The notes: generated by a model not told the origin, from the sequence alone. DNA of 64,000 nucleotides from Sinomonas cellulolyticus (GCF_014656475.1 NZ_BNCM01000015.1:1-64000); one strand, 5' to 3'. Numbered from the stretch's first letter, positions 7,864 to 16,685 are shown. Program-made: numbers and translations.

Positions 7864-8916
7864 ATGGCAACTGCAACATTGCCTTCGGCCCCGGCGCCGA
7901 TCGCGGACGAGAGGGTCGGGCGTCGTGGTCCGTTCCAGAAGCTTCTCGGGCGTCCCGAGGTGGGCGCCCTTGTGGGCGCGATCGTCCTGTTCATCTTCTT
8001 CTCCGCCGTCTCGAGCACGTTCCTGCAGCCGAGCGCGTTCGCGACGGTGCTGTACGGGTCCTCGACCATCGGGATCATGGCGGTGGGCGTGTCCCTGCTG
8101 ATGATCGGCGGGGAGTTCGACCTCTCCGCCGGTGTCGCGGTGATCTCCTCGGCCCTGAGCGCGTCCCTGTTCTCGTGGAACTTCGGCCTGAACGTCTGGG
8201 TCGGTGTCGTGCTGGCGCTGGCCGTCTCGCTCGGCATCGGGTTCGTCAACGGGTGGATCCAGGCCAAGACCAAGCTGCCCTCGTTCATCGTGACCCTCGC
8301 GACGTTCCTGATGCTCACGGGCCTGAACCTGGCCTTGACCCGTGCGATCGGGGGTGCGGTCTCCTCCCCGTCGATCGCGCAGATGGACGGCTTCGCCGCG
8401 GCGAAGGCCGTCTTCGCCTCCTCGGTGACCATCGCAGGGGTCGATGTGAAGATCACGGTCTTCTACTGGATCGTGCTGGTGGTGATCGCCTCGTGGATCC
8501 TGCTGCGCACTCGGGTAGGGAACTGGATCTTCTCTGTGGGCGGGGACGCCAACGCTGCCCGCGCCGTGGGCGTGCCGGTGACGGCCACGAAGATCGGGCT
8601 GTTCATGGGCGTCGGGTTCTGCGGCTGGCTGCTGGGCATGCACAACCTCTTCGCCTTCGACTCGGTCCAGTCGGGCGAGGGCGTGGGCAACGAGTTCCTC
8701 TACATCATCGCCGCGGTGATCGGCGGGTGCCTGCTCACCGGCGGGTACGGGTCCGCGGTGGGCGGGGCGATCGGCGCGTTCATCTTCGGCATGGCCAACA
8801 AGGGCATCGTGTACGCGCAGTGGAACCCGGACTGGTTCAAGTTCTTCCTGGGCCTGATGCTCCTGCTGGCCACGATCGTGAACCTCATCGTCAAGAAGCG
8901 CGCGGAACTGAAGTAG
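7864..8916 (+). CDS. ABC transporter permease (ribose/inositol type)
   Basis: A 350-residue polytopic membrane protein of the BPD_transp_2 family with about 8-10 hydrophobic segments. The conserved loop GVSLLMIGGEFDLSAGV matches the 'G.DLS.G' signature of ribose/xylose permeases, and AARAVGVPV.A.K matches the cytoplasmic coupling region. It would form the channel of the importer together with the binding protein and the downstream ATPase. The ATG at 7864 follows AAGGAGC. No second permease gene is present, so the channel is probably a homodimer. Confidence 0.9.
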   Translation: MATATLPSAPAPIADERVGRRGPFQKLLGRPEVGALVGAIVLFIFFSAVSSTFLQPSAFATVLYGSSTIGIMAVGVSLLMIGGEFDLSAGVAVISSALSASLFSWNFGLNVWVGVVLALAVSLGIGFVNGWIQAKTKLPSFIVTLATFLMLTGLNLALTRAIGGAVSSPSIAQMDGFAAAKAVFASSVTIAGVDVKITVFYWIVLVVIASWILLRTRVGNWIFSVGGDANAARAVGVPVTATKIGLFMGVGFCGWLLGMHNLFAFDSVQSGEGVGNEFLYIIAAVIGGCLLTGGYGSAVGGAIGAFIFGMANKGIVYAQWNPDWFKFFLGLMLLLATIVNLIVKKRAELK

Positions 8917-8925
8917 GGACGGGAC

Positions 8926-9849
8926 GTGACCACCATGGCAGAAGTCGTCAGCAACAAGGACCTCCTGGCTGCGGCCGGGGAGACCGATCCCCTCACCGAC
9001 CGGCCCGTGCACCTGCTGCGCCTGGACGGCGTGGGCAAGCACTACGGGAATGTCATCGCCCTGCGGGACGTGACCATGGCCGTGGACAACGGCCGCGTGA
9101 CCTGCGTCCTGGGCGACAACGGCGCGGGCAAGTCGACGCTGATCAAGATCATCGCCGGCCTGCACCAGCACGATGCGGGAAAATTCACCATCCTGGGCGA
9201 GGAGCGGAAGCTGAGCAGCCCGCGGGAGGCCCTGGACGCGGGCATCGCCGCGGTCTACCAGGACCTCGCCGTCGTCTCGCTCATGCCCATCTGGCGCAAC
9301 TTCTTCCTCGGCTCCGAGCTGACCACCGGGTGGGGCCCGTTCAAGCGCATGGACGTGGCCAGAATGAAGGAGATCACCAAGAAGGAGCTCGCCGACATGG
9401 GCATCGACCTGCGCGATGTCGAGCAGCCCATCGGCCAGCTCTCCGGCGGCGAGCGCCAGTGCGTGGCCATCGCCCGGGCGGTGTACTTCGGGGCCAAGGT
9501 CCTGATCCTGGATGAGCCCACCGCGGCCTTGGGCGTGAAGCAGTCCGGGGTTGTGCTGCGCTACATCCTCCAGGCCAGGGACCGCGGGCTGGGGGTCATC
9601 TTCATCACCCACAACCCGCACCACGCCTTCCCCGTCGGGGACCGGTTCCTGCTCCTGAAGCGGGGCCGCTCGATCGGCTACTACGACAAGAAGGACATCA
9701 CCCTCGAGGAACTCACCGCCCAGATGGCCGGCGGCGCCGAGCTTGCCGAGCTTGCCCACGAGCTCGAACAGCTCGGCGGCCACAACCAGGCCCTCCAGGA
9801 GGTCAAGGCGGAAGCCGCCGCCGTCGAGGCGGAGGCCCCCAAGGCCTGA
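8926..9849 (+). CDS. ABC transporter ATP-binding protein, single nucleotide-binding domain
   Basis: A 307-residue ATPase. Walker A GDNGAGKST is at residues 63-71, the signature LSGGERQ follows in the helical region, and Walker B is LILDEPTAAL. It energises the importer encoded just upstream; the gap is 9 bp. Ribose-class importers usually use an approximately 500-residue tandem ATPase, whereas this one has a single domain followed by a 40-residue Ala/Glu-rich helical tail. The functional transporter therefore probably uses an ATPase homodimer. The GTG at 8926 was chosen from spacing; an ATG lies 9 bases further in (MAEVV), so the exact start is uncertain. Confidence 0.88.
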   Translation: MTTMAEVVSNKDLLAAAGETDPLTDRPVHLLRLDGVGKHYGNVIALRDVTMAVDNGRVTCVLGDNGAGKSTLIKIIAGLHQHDAGKFTILGEERKLSSPREALDAGIAAVYQDLAVVSLMPIWRNFFLGSELTTGWGPFKRMDVARMKEITKKELADMGIDLRDVEQPIGQLSGGERQCVAIARAVYFGAKVLILDEPTAALGVKQSGVVLRYILQARDRGLGVIFITHNPHHAFPVGDRFLLLKRGRSIGYYDKKDITLEELTAQMAGGAELAELAHELEQLGGHNQALQEVKAEAAAVEAEAPKA

Positions 9850-9861
9850 CGTCACGTGTGA

Positions 9862-9920
9862 GGGACGCACGACGGCGCGGCGCGGCACCCGGCCGACCGC
9901 GCCGTCGTCGTGCGTCGCCC
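9862..9920 (+). terminator. Long stem-loop after the ABC importer operon
   Basis: GACGCACGACG and GCGCGG pair with CCGCGC and CGTCGTGCGTC, with a 3-base bulge and a loop of about 16 bases, starting 12 bp after the ATPase stop. It fits an operon terminator. Confidence 0.6.
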
Positions 9921-9951
9921 GGCCCGCCCCGCAGCCATCAGCGGTCAGGGC

Positions 9952-10009
9952 TTGACAGGACAAAGTGTGGACGCCTTAGATGGTCTGGACACTATCTTGG
10001 AACGTTCCA
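9952..10009 (+). promoter_or_regulatory. Promoter/operator region of the 10031 operon
   Basis: The box TTGACAGGACAAA (9952-9964) overlaps a TTGACA -35 hexamer. TTAGAT at 9976-9981 is a possible -10. The perfect 12-bp CpG-centred palindrome TGGAACGTTCCA spans 9998-10009, the layout of a LacI-family operator. Both elements recur before 13264 and 22150. Confidence 0.6.
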
Positions 10010-10030
10010 CTACCCCGGAGAAGAGACTTC

Positions 10031-11035
10031 ATGACCATCAGAGTGGGCGTCATCGGCGCCGGAATCATGGGCGCCGACCACGTGCGCAACCTTGCGGGCG
10101 CGGTCAGTGGCGCGGCCGTCTCGCTCGTCGCGGACCTCGACGCCGGCCGCGCGGCTGCCGCTGCCGGTCCCGCTGGCGCTCGCAGCACCACGGACCCGAA
10201 GGCGCTCATCAAGGACCGGGACGTCGACGCCGTCGTCATCGCCTCGCACGACTCGACCCATGCCGACCTGCTCCTCGCGTGCCTCGACGCGCGCAAGCCC
10301 GTCCTGTGCGAGAAGCCGCTCGCGCCGACGGTCGAGGAGGGGCGCACCGTCGTCCAGGCGGAGGAGGCCGTCGCCGAGGAACTCGGCCGCAGCCTCGTCT
10401 CGCTGGGCTTCATGCGCCGCTTCGATCCGGCCCACACGGAGCTCAAGCGGCGGCTCGAGGCCGGGGAATTCGGCGACGTCCTCACGGCGCACTGCGTGAG
10501 CCGCAACGTGCGCTCCGCCCCGGACGCGACCAACGTCTCCGCCATCACCAACTCCACTATCCACGAGCTCGACTCGATGCCGTGGCTCCTCGGTACCTCC
10601 GTGGCCGAGGTCGCGTGGGTCTCCGGGCGCAAGACGTCCGCGCTCGCGCCGGCCGGCCTCCAGGACCCCGCTTTCATGCTCCTGCGCATGGCGGACGGCA
10701 CGCTCGTGACGCTCGAGCTGTTCCTCAACGCCGAGTACGGCTACTCGACGCGCCTCGAGGTCGTGGGGGAACGCGGGACTGCGAGCTTCACCGAGTCGCC
10801 GCTCCTCGAGGTCAACCTCGACCGGCGCCGCGCGACCGAGTACCCCGCGGACTGGCGCCCGCGCTTCGCCGACGCCTACCGGATCGAGCTCAAGGCGTGG
10901 ATCGACTCCCTGGCGACCGGCGCGCCGTCGCCCCTCGCGACCGCCCGGGACGGCCTCCGTGCGTCCGAGATCGGCGCCGCGCTCGTGGCTTCGATCGACG
11001 CCGGCGGCGCGTTCGTGCCGGTGGTGCACGGGTGA
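10031..11035 (+). CDS. Gfo/Idh/MocA family dehydrogenase (inositol dehydrogenase-like)
   Basis: A 334-residue dehydrogenase resembling IolG along its length: GAGIMG near residue 10, CEKP at 93-96, and GFMRRFDP as in the core IolG. The catalytic lysine (K95) and histidine (H178) are kept. The triad aspartate position is Asn (N174 in NSTIHELD), which is unusual. It probably oxidises an inositol isomer or related cyclitol or sugar with NAD(P). The ATG at 10031 has GGAGAAGAGA upstream. The stop overlaps the next gene's GTG by 4 bp, so the two dehydrogenases are coupled. Its promoter carries an IolR-type box plus a LacI-type palindrome. Confidence 0.83.
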   Translation: MTIRVGVIGAGIMGADHVRNLAGAVSGAAVSLVADLDAGRAAAAAGPAGARSTTDPKALIKDRDVDAVVIASHDSTHADLLLACLDARKPVLCEKPLAPTVEEGRTVVQAEEAVAEELGRSLVSLGFMRRFDPAHTELKRRLEAGEFGDVLTAHCVSRNVRSAPDATNVSAITNSTIHELDSMPWLLGTSVAEVAWVSGRKTSALAPAGLQDPAFMLLRMADGTLVTLELFLNAEYGYSTRLEVVGERGTASFTESPLLEVNLDRRRATEYPADWRPRFADAYRIELKAWIDSLATGAPSPLATARDGLRASEIGAALVASIDAGGAFVPVVHG

Positions 11036-12057
11036 GCGCGTTCCAGTTCCCGCAGACCCGCGTCCCCGACGCGGCCGAGGCGCCGAGCCTGCGGTGGGGG
11101 ATCGCCGGGCCGGGCTGGATCGCCGAGCGGTTCGCGGACTCCCTCCGCCTCCACGGCACACAGCGCGTGACGGCCGTCGGCTCCCGCTCGACTGACCGCG
11201 CCGAGACCTTCGCCGCGCCTCGCGGGCTGCGCGCGCACGGCTCGTACGAGGCGCTCGCCTCGGACCCCGAGGTCGACGTCGTCTACGTCGCCACGCCCCA
11301 CACGGCCCACCTCGAGGTGGCCCTCGCCGCCCTCGAGGCCGGCAAGCACGTGCTCGTCGAGAAGCCCCTCGGCGTCAGCGCCGCGGAGGCACAGAAGATC
11401 GCAGACGCCGCGGGGTCCCGGGGGCTGTTCGCCGCCGAGGCTCTCTGGACCGCCTTCCTGCCCTCGTACGACGTCGCGCGGCAGCTCATCCGCGGCGGGC
11501 ACTTGGGCGAGCTGACCGCCGTCGTGGGCGACTACGGCGAGTACCTTCCGTCGAGCCACCGCGCGCACGACCCGGCGCTCGCCGGCGGCCCGCTCCTCGA
11601 CCTCGGCGTCTACCTGCTCGCCCTCGCCACGGACATCCTCGGCGAGCCGGAGCGCGTCCTGGGGCTGGGGACGCCGCTGGGGAATGGCGTGAACGGGCAG
11701 CTGTCCGCCCTCCTCGGCTTCCCGGGTGGGGCGCAGGCCACCCTCACCACGACGATGCTCGGGTTCACGCCCGCGCGGCTCACCGTGGTCGGCACGGAGG
11801 CCGCCCTGACGTTTGACGGGCCGTTCAACGCGCCCGGCGGCTTGACGGTCCGCACGGCCGACGGCGGGACCCACCGCTGGGACGGCGCGCCCGGTTCGCA
11901 CGTGGATGGGCTGCACTTCCAGGCCGCCGCCGCGGCTAGGGCCATCGCGGCGGGTCTGACGGAGGTGGCCGAGCGCCCGCTCGAGGCGAGCATCCTCGCG
12001 CTGGGCGTCGCGGACGAGCTGCGGCGGCAGGTCGGGATCGTGTACCCGGGGGAGTAG
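11032..12057 (+). CDS. Gfo/Idh/MocA dehydrogenase, trans-dihydrodiol dehydrogenase-like
   Basis: A 341-residue oxidoreductase with the nucleotide motif GIAGPGWIA, VEKPLG (catalytic K111), and D190 followed by Y194 in LLDLGVYLL. The Asp-x3-Tyr pattern, with Tyr instead of His, is characteristic of the dimeric dihydrodiol dehydrogenase/xylose dehydrogenase branch, so its substrate should differ from that of IolG-type neighbours. The GTG start at 11032 overlaps the upstream stop. The pair is followed by a convergent LacI gene, with a hairpin spanning the LacI stop codon. Confidence 0.82.
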   Translation: MSAFQFPQTRVPDAAEAPSLRWGIAGPGWIAERFADSLRLHGTQRVTAVGSRSTDRAETFAAPRGLRAHGSYEALASDPEVDVVYVATPHTAHLEVALAALEAGKHVLVEKPLGVSAAEAQKIADAAGSRGLFAAEALWTAFLPSYDVARQLIRGGHLGELTAVVGDYGEYLPSSHRAHDPALAGGPLLDLGVYLLALATDILGEPERVLGLGTPLGNGVNGQLSALLGFPGGAQATLTTTMLGFTPARLTVVGTEAALTFDGPFNAPGGLTVRTADGGTHRWDGAPGSHVDGLHFQAAAAARAIAAGLTEVAERPLEASILALGVADELRRQVGIVYPGE

Positions 12058-12061
12058 CGGC

Positions 12062-12092
12062 ACCCCCGCGTCTGACCGTCAGACGGTGGGGG
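12062..12092. terminator. Hairpin between convergent dehydrogenase and lacI genes
   Basis: GTCTGA/TCAGAC stem with a 3-base loop, extended outward by CCCC/GGGG pairs after a small internal loop. It lies 4 bp after the dehydrogenase stop and overlaps the end of the lacI gene, so it could serve both strands. Confidence 0.4.
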
Positions 12093-13125
12093 CGGATCGG
12101 CGGGGCGGGGCCGTCGAGCCCCGAACCACGAGGTCCGGCGCGAGGAGCTCGCGGAGCGGGGGAGCGTCGGGGGCGTCGAGCCGGTCCAGGAGCGCCCGCG
12201 CCGCCGCCGCCCCGACGTCTCGCGAGTGGCCGTCCACGCTCGTGAGGGCGAGGTACCGGTACGAGGCAAGCGGCGAGTCGTCGTGGCCCACCACGGAGAC
12301 GTCGCCGGGCACGGACAGTCCCCGTTCCCGCAGCGCGGCGAGGGATCCCACTGCCATGACGTCGTTGCCCGCGACGATTCCCGTGACGTCGGGGTGCGCG
12401 TCGAGGAGGGCGCACGCGGCCGCGTACCCGTCGGCCTCCGATGTCCCTCCGCTGCCGGCCACGAGCGCCACGAGCCCGGCCTCCTCCATGGTGGCCTCGT
12501 ATCCGCGGCGGCGTTCGGCGCCCGGCCCGCTGCCGCCGGCAAGGTGCCCGATCTTCCGGTGGCCCAGCCCGATCAGATGCTCGGTCGCGAGCCGCGACCC
12601 GAGCGCGTCGTCGCCTGCGACGACGTCGGCGGCCAATCCGCCGTCGGCCCCCGCGCCGCCCGCTGTGCCGAGATCCCGGGTGCCGGCGACGACGATCGGC
12701 GCGGCCACGCCGTCGAGCGTCCCGGGCGCGGGGTCCGCGGCGAGGACGAGGGCGTCGACGTGCATCGCGAGGAAGCCGTCCACGGGGTTGCGGCCCGAGG
12801 CGGACTCGAGTGCGAGGTCCGCGACACTCGCCGTGTACCCTGCCGGGTCGAGGACGGAGCGGAGGCCCGCGAGGAGTTCGACGAACCACGGGTTGTGGAA
12901 GTCGTCGATGAGGACGCCGACCGTGCGCGTCCGCTGGCTCGCGAGGACGCTCGCGGCCCGGGACGGCCGGTAGCCGAGCTCCTCGATCGCCGCAAGCACG
13001 GCCTCCCGGCGCGCATCGCTCACGTGCGGGGCGTCGCGCAGGACGAGGGAAACCAGGGACTTGGACACGCCGGCCCGCTGGGCCACGTCGTAGATCGTGG
13101 GGCGAGGGGCAGCATCGGTCGGCAC
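12079..13125 (-). CDS. LacI-family transcriptional regulator (module 13264)
   Basis: A 348-residue repressor. The N-terminal helix-turn-helix reads TIYDVAQRAGVSKSLVSLVL, with recognition-helix residues SKSLVS; the hinge ends VLASQRTRTVGVL and a periplasmic-binding-like effector domain follows. The GTG at 13125 is the start that includes the whole HTH; ATGs just upstream are out of frame. It is divergent from the 13264 dehydrogenase operon, whose promoter holds the 16-bp palindrome TTTGGAGCGCTCCAAA. It is thus the likely local repressor. The similar palindrome before 10031 could make that operon a second target. Confidence 0.9.
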   Translation of the reverse strand: MPTDAAPRPTIYDVAQRAGVSKSLVSLVLRDAPHVSDARREAVLAAIEELGYRPSRAASVLASQRTRTVGVLIDDFHNPWFVELLAGLRSVLDPAGYTASVADLALESASGRNPVDGFLAMHVDALVLAADPAPGTLDGVAAPIVVAGTRDLGTAGGAGADGGLAADVVAGDDALGSRLATEHLIGLGHRKIGHLAGGSGPGAERRRGYEATMEEAGLVALVAGSGGTSEADGYAAACALLDAHPDVTGIVAGNDVMAVGSLAALRERGLSVPGDVSVVGHDDSPLASYRYLALTSVDGHSRDVGAAAARALLDRLDAPDAPPLRELLAPDLVVRGSTAPPRRSAPTV

Positions 13126-13164
13126 GGGTCCATCATGGCACCAGCAGCCGCATTTCGACTGCCA

Positions 13165-13212
13165 TTGACAGGACAAAGTATCCGGCCTTACGCTCTTTTG
13201 GAGCGCTCCAAA
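13165..13212 (+). promoter_or_regulatory. Promoter/operator region of the 13264 operon
   Basis: TTGACAGGACAAA (13165-13177) is identical to the box at 9952 and includes a TTGACA -35. The perfect 16-bp CpG-centred palindrome TTTGGAGCGCTCCAAA (13197-13212) lies where it would block transcription initiation. The divergent lacI gene starts 40 bp on the other side. Confidence 0.65.
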
Positions 13213-13263
13213 TTGCGCTTCCACGGCTGCCGGCCGCGCTGGACCCCCTCGAAGGAGAGAGAC

Positions 13264-14487
13264 ATGAGCAAGCCCCTCGGCGTCGCCGTCATCGGCGCAG
13301 GCATGGCCGGCAAGGCCCACGCCGCCGCCTACCGCACCGCCAGCACCCTCTACAACCCCACCCTCCCCGAGATCCGCCTCGTCTCGATCGGGGACGTCAA
13401 CGCCGAGTTCGGGCGCGCCGCCGCGACCCGCTTCAGCTACGAGCGCCACGACTCGAGCTGGCAGGCCATCGCCGAGGCGGACGACATCGACGTGGTCTCC
13501 GTGGTCATCGCGAACTCGCTCCACCGCGAGGTCGTCGAGGGCCTCCTGGCCGCCGGCAAGCACGTCCTGTGCGAGAAGCCGCTCTCCGACACCCTCGCCG
13601 ACGCCCGCGCGATGGCCAGCGCCGCGCGCGCTGCCGAGGAGCGAGGCGTCCTCGGCCGCATCGGCTTCACGTACCGCCGCACGCCCGGCATTGCTGCGGT
13701 CCGCGAGCTCATCCAGGACGGCACCCTCGGCCGCCCGCTCCACTTCTCCGGCCGCTACTGGACCGACTACGGCTGCAGCGCGCAGGCGCCCATGAGCTGG
13801 CGCTACAAGGGCGGACCGGGCTCGGGCGCGCTCGCCGACGTCGGCTCCCACCTCGCCTACGTGGGCGAGTTCCTCTGCGGAGACATCCAGACCGTCTCGG
13901 GCGGGCAGCTCTCCACCGCAATCACGCAGCGCCCGCTCCCGCTCGGCGCCGTCATGGGCCATGACCACGCCGCTGTCTCGGACACCTTCGAGCCGGTGGA
14001 GAACGACGACGTTGCGTCCTTCTCGGCCGAGTTCTCCTCGTGCATCGGCTCGCTCTCGGTCTCCCGCGTCGCCGCCGGCCACGCAAACTCGCTCATGTTC
14101 GAGGTGTTCTGCGAGAACGGCGCGGCCGTCTTCGACCAGCGCCGCCCGTCCGAGATCGGCCTCTTCCTCAACGAGGGCCCCTCCGCGCAGAACGGCTACC
14201 GCCAGGTGATCCTCGGCCCCGACCACCCGTACATCGCAGGTGGCCTGGCCATGGACGCCCCCAGCGTCGGCTTCGGCCAGAACGACGCCTTCGGCTACCA
14301 GGCGCGCGCGTTCCTCGAGGAGGTCGCGGGCCTGTCCGAGGCCGAGTCCCTTCCGCGGAATGCGACGTTCGATGAGGGCGTGCGCAACATGGAGATCCTC
14401 GACGCCGTTGCCGCCTCGGCCGCCGCTTCCGGCCGCCGCGTCGAGGTGCCGTCCGCGCAGAAGCCCGCGCCCGCCGTCGTGCGCTGA
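13264..14487 (+). CDS. Gfo/Idh/MocA family oxidoreductase
   Basis: A 407-residue dehydrogenase, longer than the IolG-type proteins of the locus. It shows GAGMAGKAH near the N-terminus, CEKPLSD (K105) and D192-x3-H196 in ADVGSHLAYVG, so the full catalytic triad pattern is present. The extra length lies in the C-terminal substrate domain (about residues 215-330). The start at ATG 13264 follows GAAGGAGAGAGAC. It forms a two-gene operon with the TIM-barrel protein 34 bp downstream, under a LacI-type operator. The pairing suggests oxidation of a sugar or cyclitol followed by isomerisation of the keto product; substrate unknown. Confidence 0.85.
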   Translation: MSKPLGVAVIGAGMAGKAHAAAYRTASTLYNPTLPEIRLVSIGDVNAEFGRAAATRFSYERHDSSWQAIAEADDIDVVSVVIANSLHREVVEGLLAAGKHVLCEKPLSDTLADARAMASAARAAEERGVLGRIGFTYRRTPGIAAVRELIQDGTLGRPLHFSGRYWTDYGCSAQAPMSWRYKGGPGSGALADVGSHLAYVGEFLCGDIQTVSGGQLSTAITQRPLPLGAVMGHDHAAVSDTFEPVENDDVASFSAEFSSCIGSLSVSRVAAGHANSLMFEVFCENGAAVFDQRRPSEIGLFLNEGPSAQNGYRQVILGPDHPYIAGGLAMDAPSVGFGQNDAFGYQARAFLEEVAGLSEAESLPRNATFDEGVRNMEILDAVAASAAASGRRVEVPSAQKPAPAVVR

Positions 14488-14521
14488 CCCAGCGCCCCCA
14501 CGAGAACCCAAGGAGACCACC

Positions 14522-15541
14522 ATGAAGCTCGGCGTCTACAACGCAATCCTGCACGACCGCCCCCTGCCCGAGGCCCTCGAGGTCATCGCCGGCCTCGGCC
14601 TGACGGGGATCGAGATCAACACCGGCGGCTTCCTGCCCGCCGTCCACGTCCCCACGTTTGACGACATCCTCGTCAGCGACGCCGCCCGCGACGACTACCT
14701 CGGGATCTTCGAAGGCACCGGGGTCGGCATCGCCGGCCTGAACTGCAACGGCAACCCGCTGCACCCCAAGGCCGAGATCGCGCAGAAGCACGCCGAGGAC
14801 ATCCGCCGCTCGATCCGCCTCGCCGAGCGCCTCGGCCAGAACCGCGTCGTGACCATGTCCGGTCTGCCCGGTGGAGAGCCCGGCGCGACCGTGACGAACT
14901 GGGTCGTCAACGCGTGGAACTCGGCGGCGCTGGACGTGCTGGACTACCAGTGGGGCATCGCCGCCGACTTCTGGCGCGAGACGGACCGGCTCGCCGCGGA
15001 CCACGGCGTCAAGGTCGCGCTCGAGCTGCACCCGCAGAACATCGTGTTCAACACCGCGGACGTGTACAAGCTCGTCGAGCTGACGGGCGCCACGCACGTC
15101 GGTGTCGAGCTGGACGCGTCTCACCTGTTCTGGCAGCAGATGGACCCCGTCGCGGTGGTCCGCGAGCTCGGCCCGCTCGTGTTCCACGCCGCCGCGAAGG
15201 ACGTGCGGGTCAACCCGGAGAACGCCAAGCTCTACGGCGTCCTGGACAACCGCTTCCGCCGGCTCTCCGCGGACGAGCCCCGCACCAACCTCGGCGGGGA
15301 CGAGTGGGCCAACGAGTGGCCCAAGGACTCCGCGTGGGACTTCGTCGCGCTGGGCCGCGGGCACGACGCCGCCTACTGGGCCGAGTTCCTGTCCGCCCTG
15401 CGCGACGTGGACGCCGAGATGATGGTCAACATCGAGCACGAGGACGTCTCCCTCGGCCGGATCGAGGGACTCGAGGTCGCCGCCGGGGTCCTGCTCGAGG
15501 CCGCCCGGATGATCGGAGAGGACACTCCGGCGCGCGCCTGA
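14522..15541 (+). CDS. Sugar phosphate isomerase/epimerase-fold TIM barrel
   Basis: A 339-residue xylose-isomerase-like TIM barrel. Successive strand ends carry VALELHPQN (Glu), VGVELDASH (Asp/His), VFHAAAKDV (His) and VNIEHEDVS (Glu), the metal-site pattern of the family. A segment around residues 225-265, rich in Arg, Asp and Trp, looks like an active-site lid insertion. It is cotranscribed with the upstream 407-residue dehydrogenase, from ATG 14522 with AAGGAGACC before it. It presumably acts on the keto-product of that enzyme. The convergent lacI gene follows after 37 bp. Confidence 0.83.
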   Translation: MKLGVYNAILHDRPLPEALEVIAGLGLTGIEINTGGFLPAVHVPTFDDILVSDAARDDYLGIFEGTGVGIAGLNCNGNPLHPKAEIAQKHAEDIRRSIRLAERLGQNRVVTMSGLPGGEPGATVTNWVVNAWNSAALDVLDYQWGIAADFWRETDRLAADHGVKVALELHPQNIVFNTADVYKLVELTGATHVGVELDASHLFWQQMDPVAVVRELGPLVFHAAAKDVRVNPENAKLYGVLDNRFRRLSADEPRTNLGGDEWANEWPKDSAWDFVALGRGHDAAYWAEFLSALRDVDAEMMVNIEHEDVSLGRIEGLEVAAGVLLEAARMIGEDTPARA

Positions 15542-15578
15542 GCTCCGTGCGCCGCCCGTACCCGAGGTCTGCCTACCT

Positions 15579-16598
15579 TCAGGCCAGGAAGCGCGCCGGC
15601 CAGTCGGGCCGGATCACCGCGGGCGGCGGCGCGGTGCTCGACCTCACCGTGAGCGACGGGGGGACCAAGACGTGCTCGTGCCGCCCCTCGAGTGCCTCGG
15701 CGGCCGCGCGGACCGCCGCCGCCGCGAGGGCGTCGGGGTCCTGGCGCACGCTCGTGAGGCCCACATGCGCAAGGGCCGCCAGATGGGAGTCGTCGTAGCC
15801 GACGACGGAGAGGTCCTCGGGCACGCGGAGGCCGGCGGCCCGCAGCACGTGGACGACGCCGAGCGCGCCCTCGTCGTTGAAGACGACGGCCGCGGTGGGT
15901 GCCTCGTGCCGGCGGGCGGCGGCGAGGGCGAGGAGCATCCTGGCCGCATGCATGCCGTCAGCGTCATGCGGCCCTCCCGGGACGACGATGGCGTCCCGGC
16001 CGGCCAGGAGTCGGAACGCGTCACGGCGCGCGGCGGCGCCCACGGCCGAGCCGCCGTCGATGTGCGCGATCCGGCCGTGCCCCAGGCCCCTGAGGTGCGC
16101 GACGGCGAGCTCGACGCCGGCGGACTCGTCCGTCGCGACGCTCGAGACGGTACGGGGCGCCTGCGGCTCGAGGAGAGAGACCACCGGGAGCGGGAGGGCC
16201 GAGAGCGCGTCTGGCGTGCTGTCCGGGGCCAGGACGAGGATGGCCTCGACGCCGAGATCCAGAAGGGACTGGAGCGCCTCGTCCTCAGAGCGCCGCGGCC
16301 CGCGCGCGGACAGGGCGAGATCGAACCCGGCCACGGCGGCCGCGGGGTAGAGGGCCTCAACGAGCTCGCCGTGGAACGCGCCGTCGAGCGCGAAGACGAC
16401 GCCGAGCAGCCGGCTCCGTGCACTGCGCAGGAGGCGGGCGCGGGTGTCGGGTCGGTAGCCGAGGCGCTCCGCAGCGGCGAGGACACGTTCGCGGGTGGCA
16501 TCGCTCGCGCCCGGGACGCCGCGGAAGACGATCGAGACGAGCGCACGGGAGACGCTGGCTTCGGCCGCGACGTCTGCCATGGTGGGGCGCTTGGCCAC
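15579..16598 (-). CDS. LacI-family transcriptional regulator (module 16729)
   Basis: A 339-residue repressor. The HTH reads TMADVAAEASVSRALVSIVF; the recognition-helix residues SRALVS differ from the SKS of the other two LacI proteins here. An effector-binding domain follows, with VVGYDDSHLAALAHVGLTSV near the end. The GTG at 16598 is preferred because AGAGGAGG sits 4 bases upstream; another in-frame GTG at 16631 has no ribosome site. It is divergent from the 16729 operon across an intergenic region carrying two copies of CTAGATCGATCTAG. This operator is unlike those of the sister repressors, matching the different recognition helix. Confidence 0.9.
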   Translation of the reverse strand: MAKRPTMADVAAEASVSRALVSIVFRGVPGASDATRERVLAAAERLGYRPDTRARLLRSARSRLLGVVFALDGAFHGELVEALYPAAAVAGFDLALSARGPRRSEDEALQSLLDLGVEAILVLAPDSTPDALSALPLPVVSLLEPQAPRTVSSVATDESAGVELAVAHLRGLGHGRIAHIDGGSAVGAAARRDAFRLLAGRDAIVVPGGPHDADGMHAARMLLALAAARRHEAPTAAVVFNDEGALGVVHVLRAAGLRVPEDLSVVGYDDSHLAALAHVGLTSVRQDPDALAAAAVRAAAEALEGRHEHVLVPPSLTVRSSTAPPPAVIRPDWPARFLA

Positions 16599-16637
16599 GG
16601 GTCCTCCTCTGCCGCCGGGATGCTTCCCCACACTGTA

Positions 16638-16651
16638 CTAGATCGATCTAG
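16638..16651. promoter_or_regulatory. LacI-type operator, copy 1
   Basis: CTAGATCGATCTAG, a perfect 14-bp palindrome centred on CG, 39 bp before the lacI start at 16598. It probably serves autoregulation or DNA looping with copy 2. Confidence 0.7.
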
Positions 16652-16685
16652 ACAGCGATGGGAAGTCATGCCACACTGGCCGGAA

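Noticed and set aside
6709..9963. A 1084-codon open frame on the minus strand opposite the ABC importer
   Set aside because: It is a shadow of GC-rich coding sequence: it lies exactly opposite three well-supported importer genes, its translation is low-complexity Gly/Asp/His/Leu text without domains, and it has no ribosome site.
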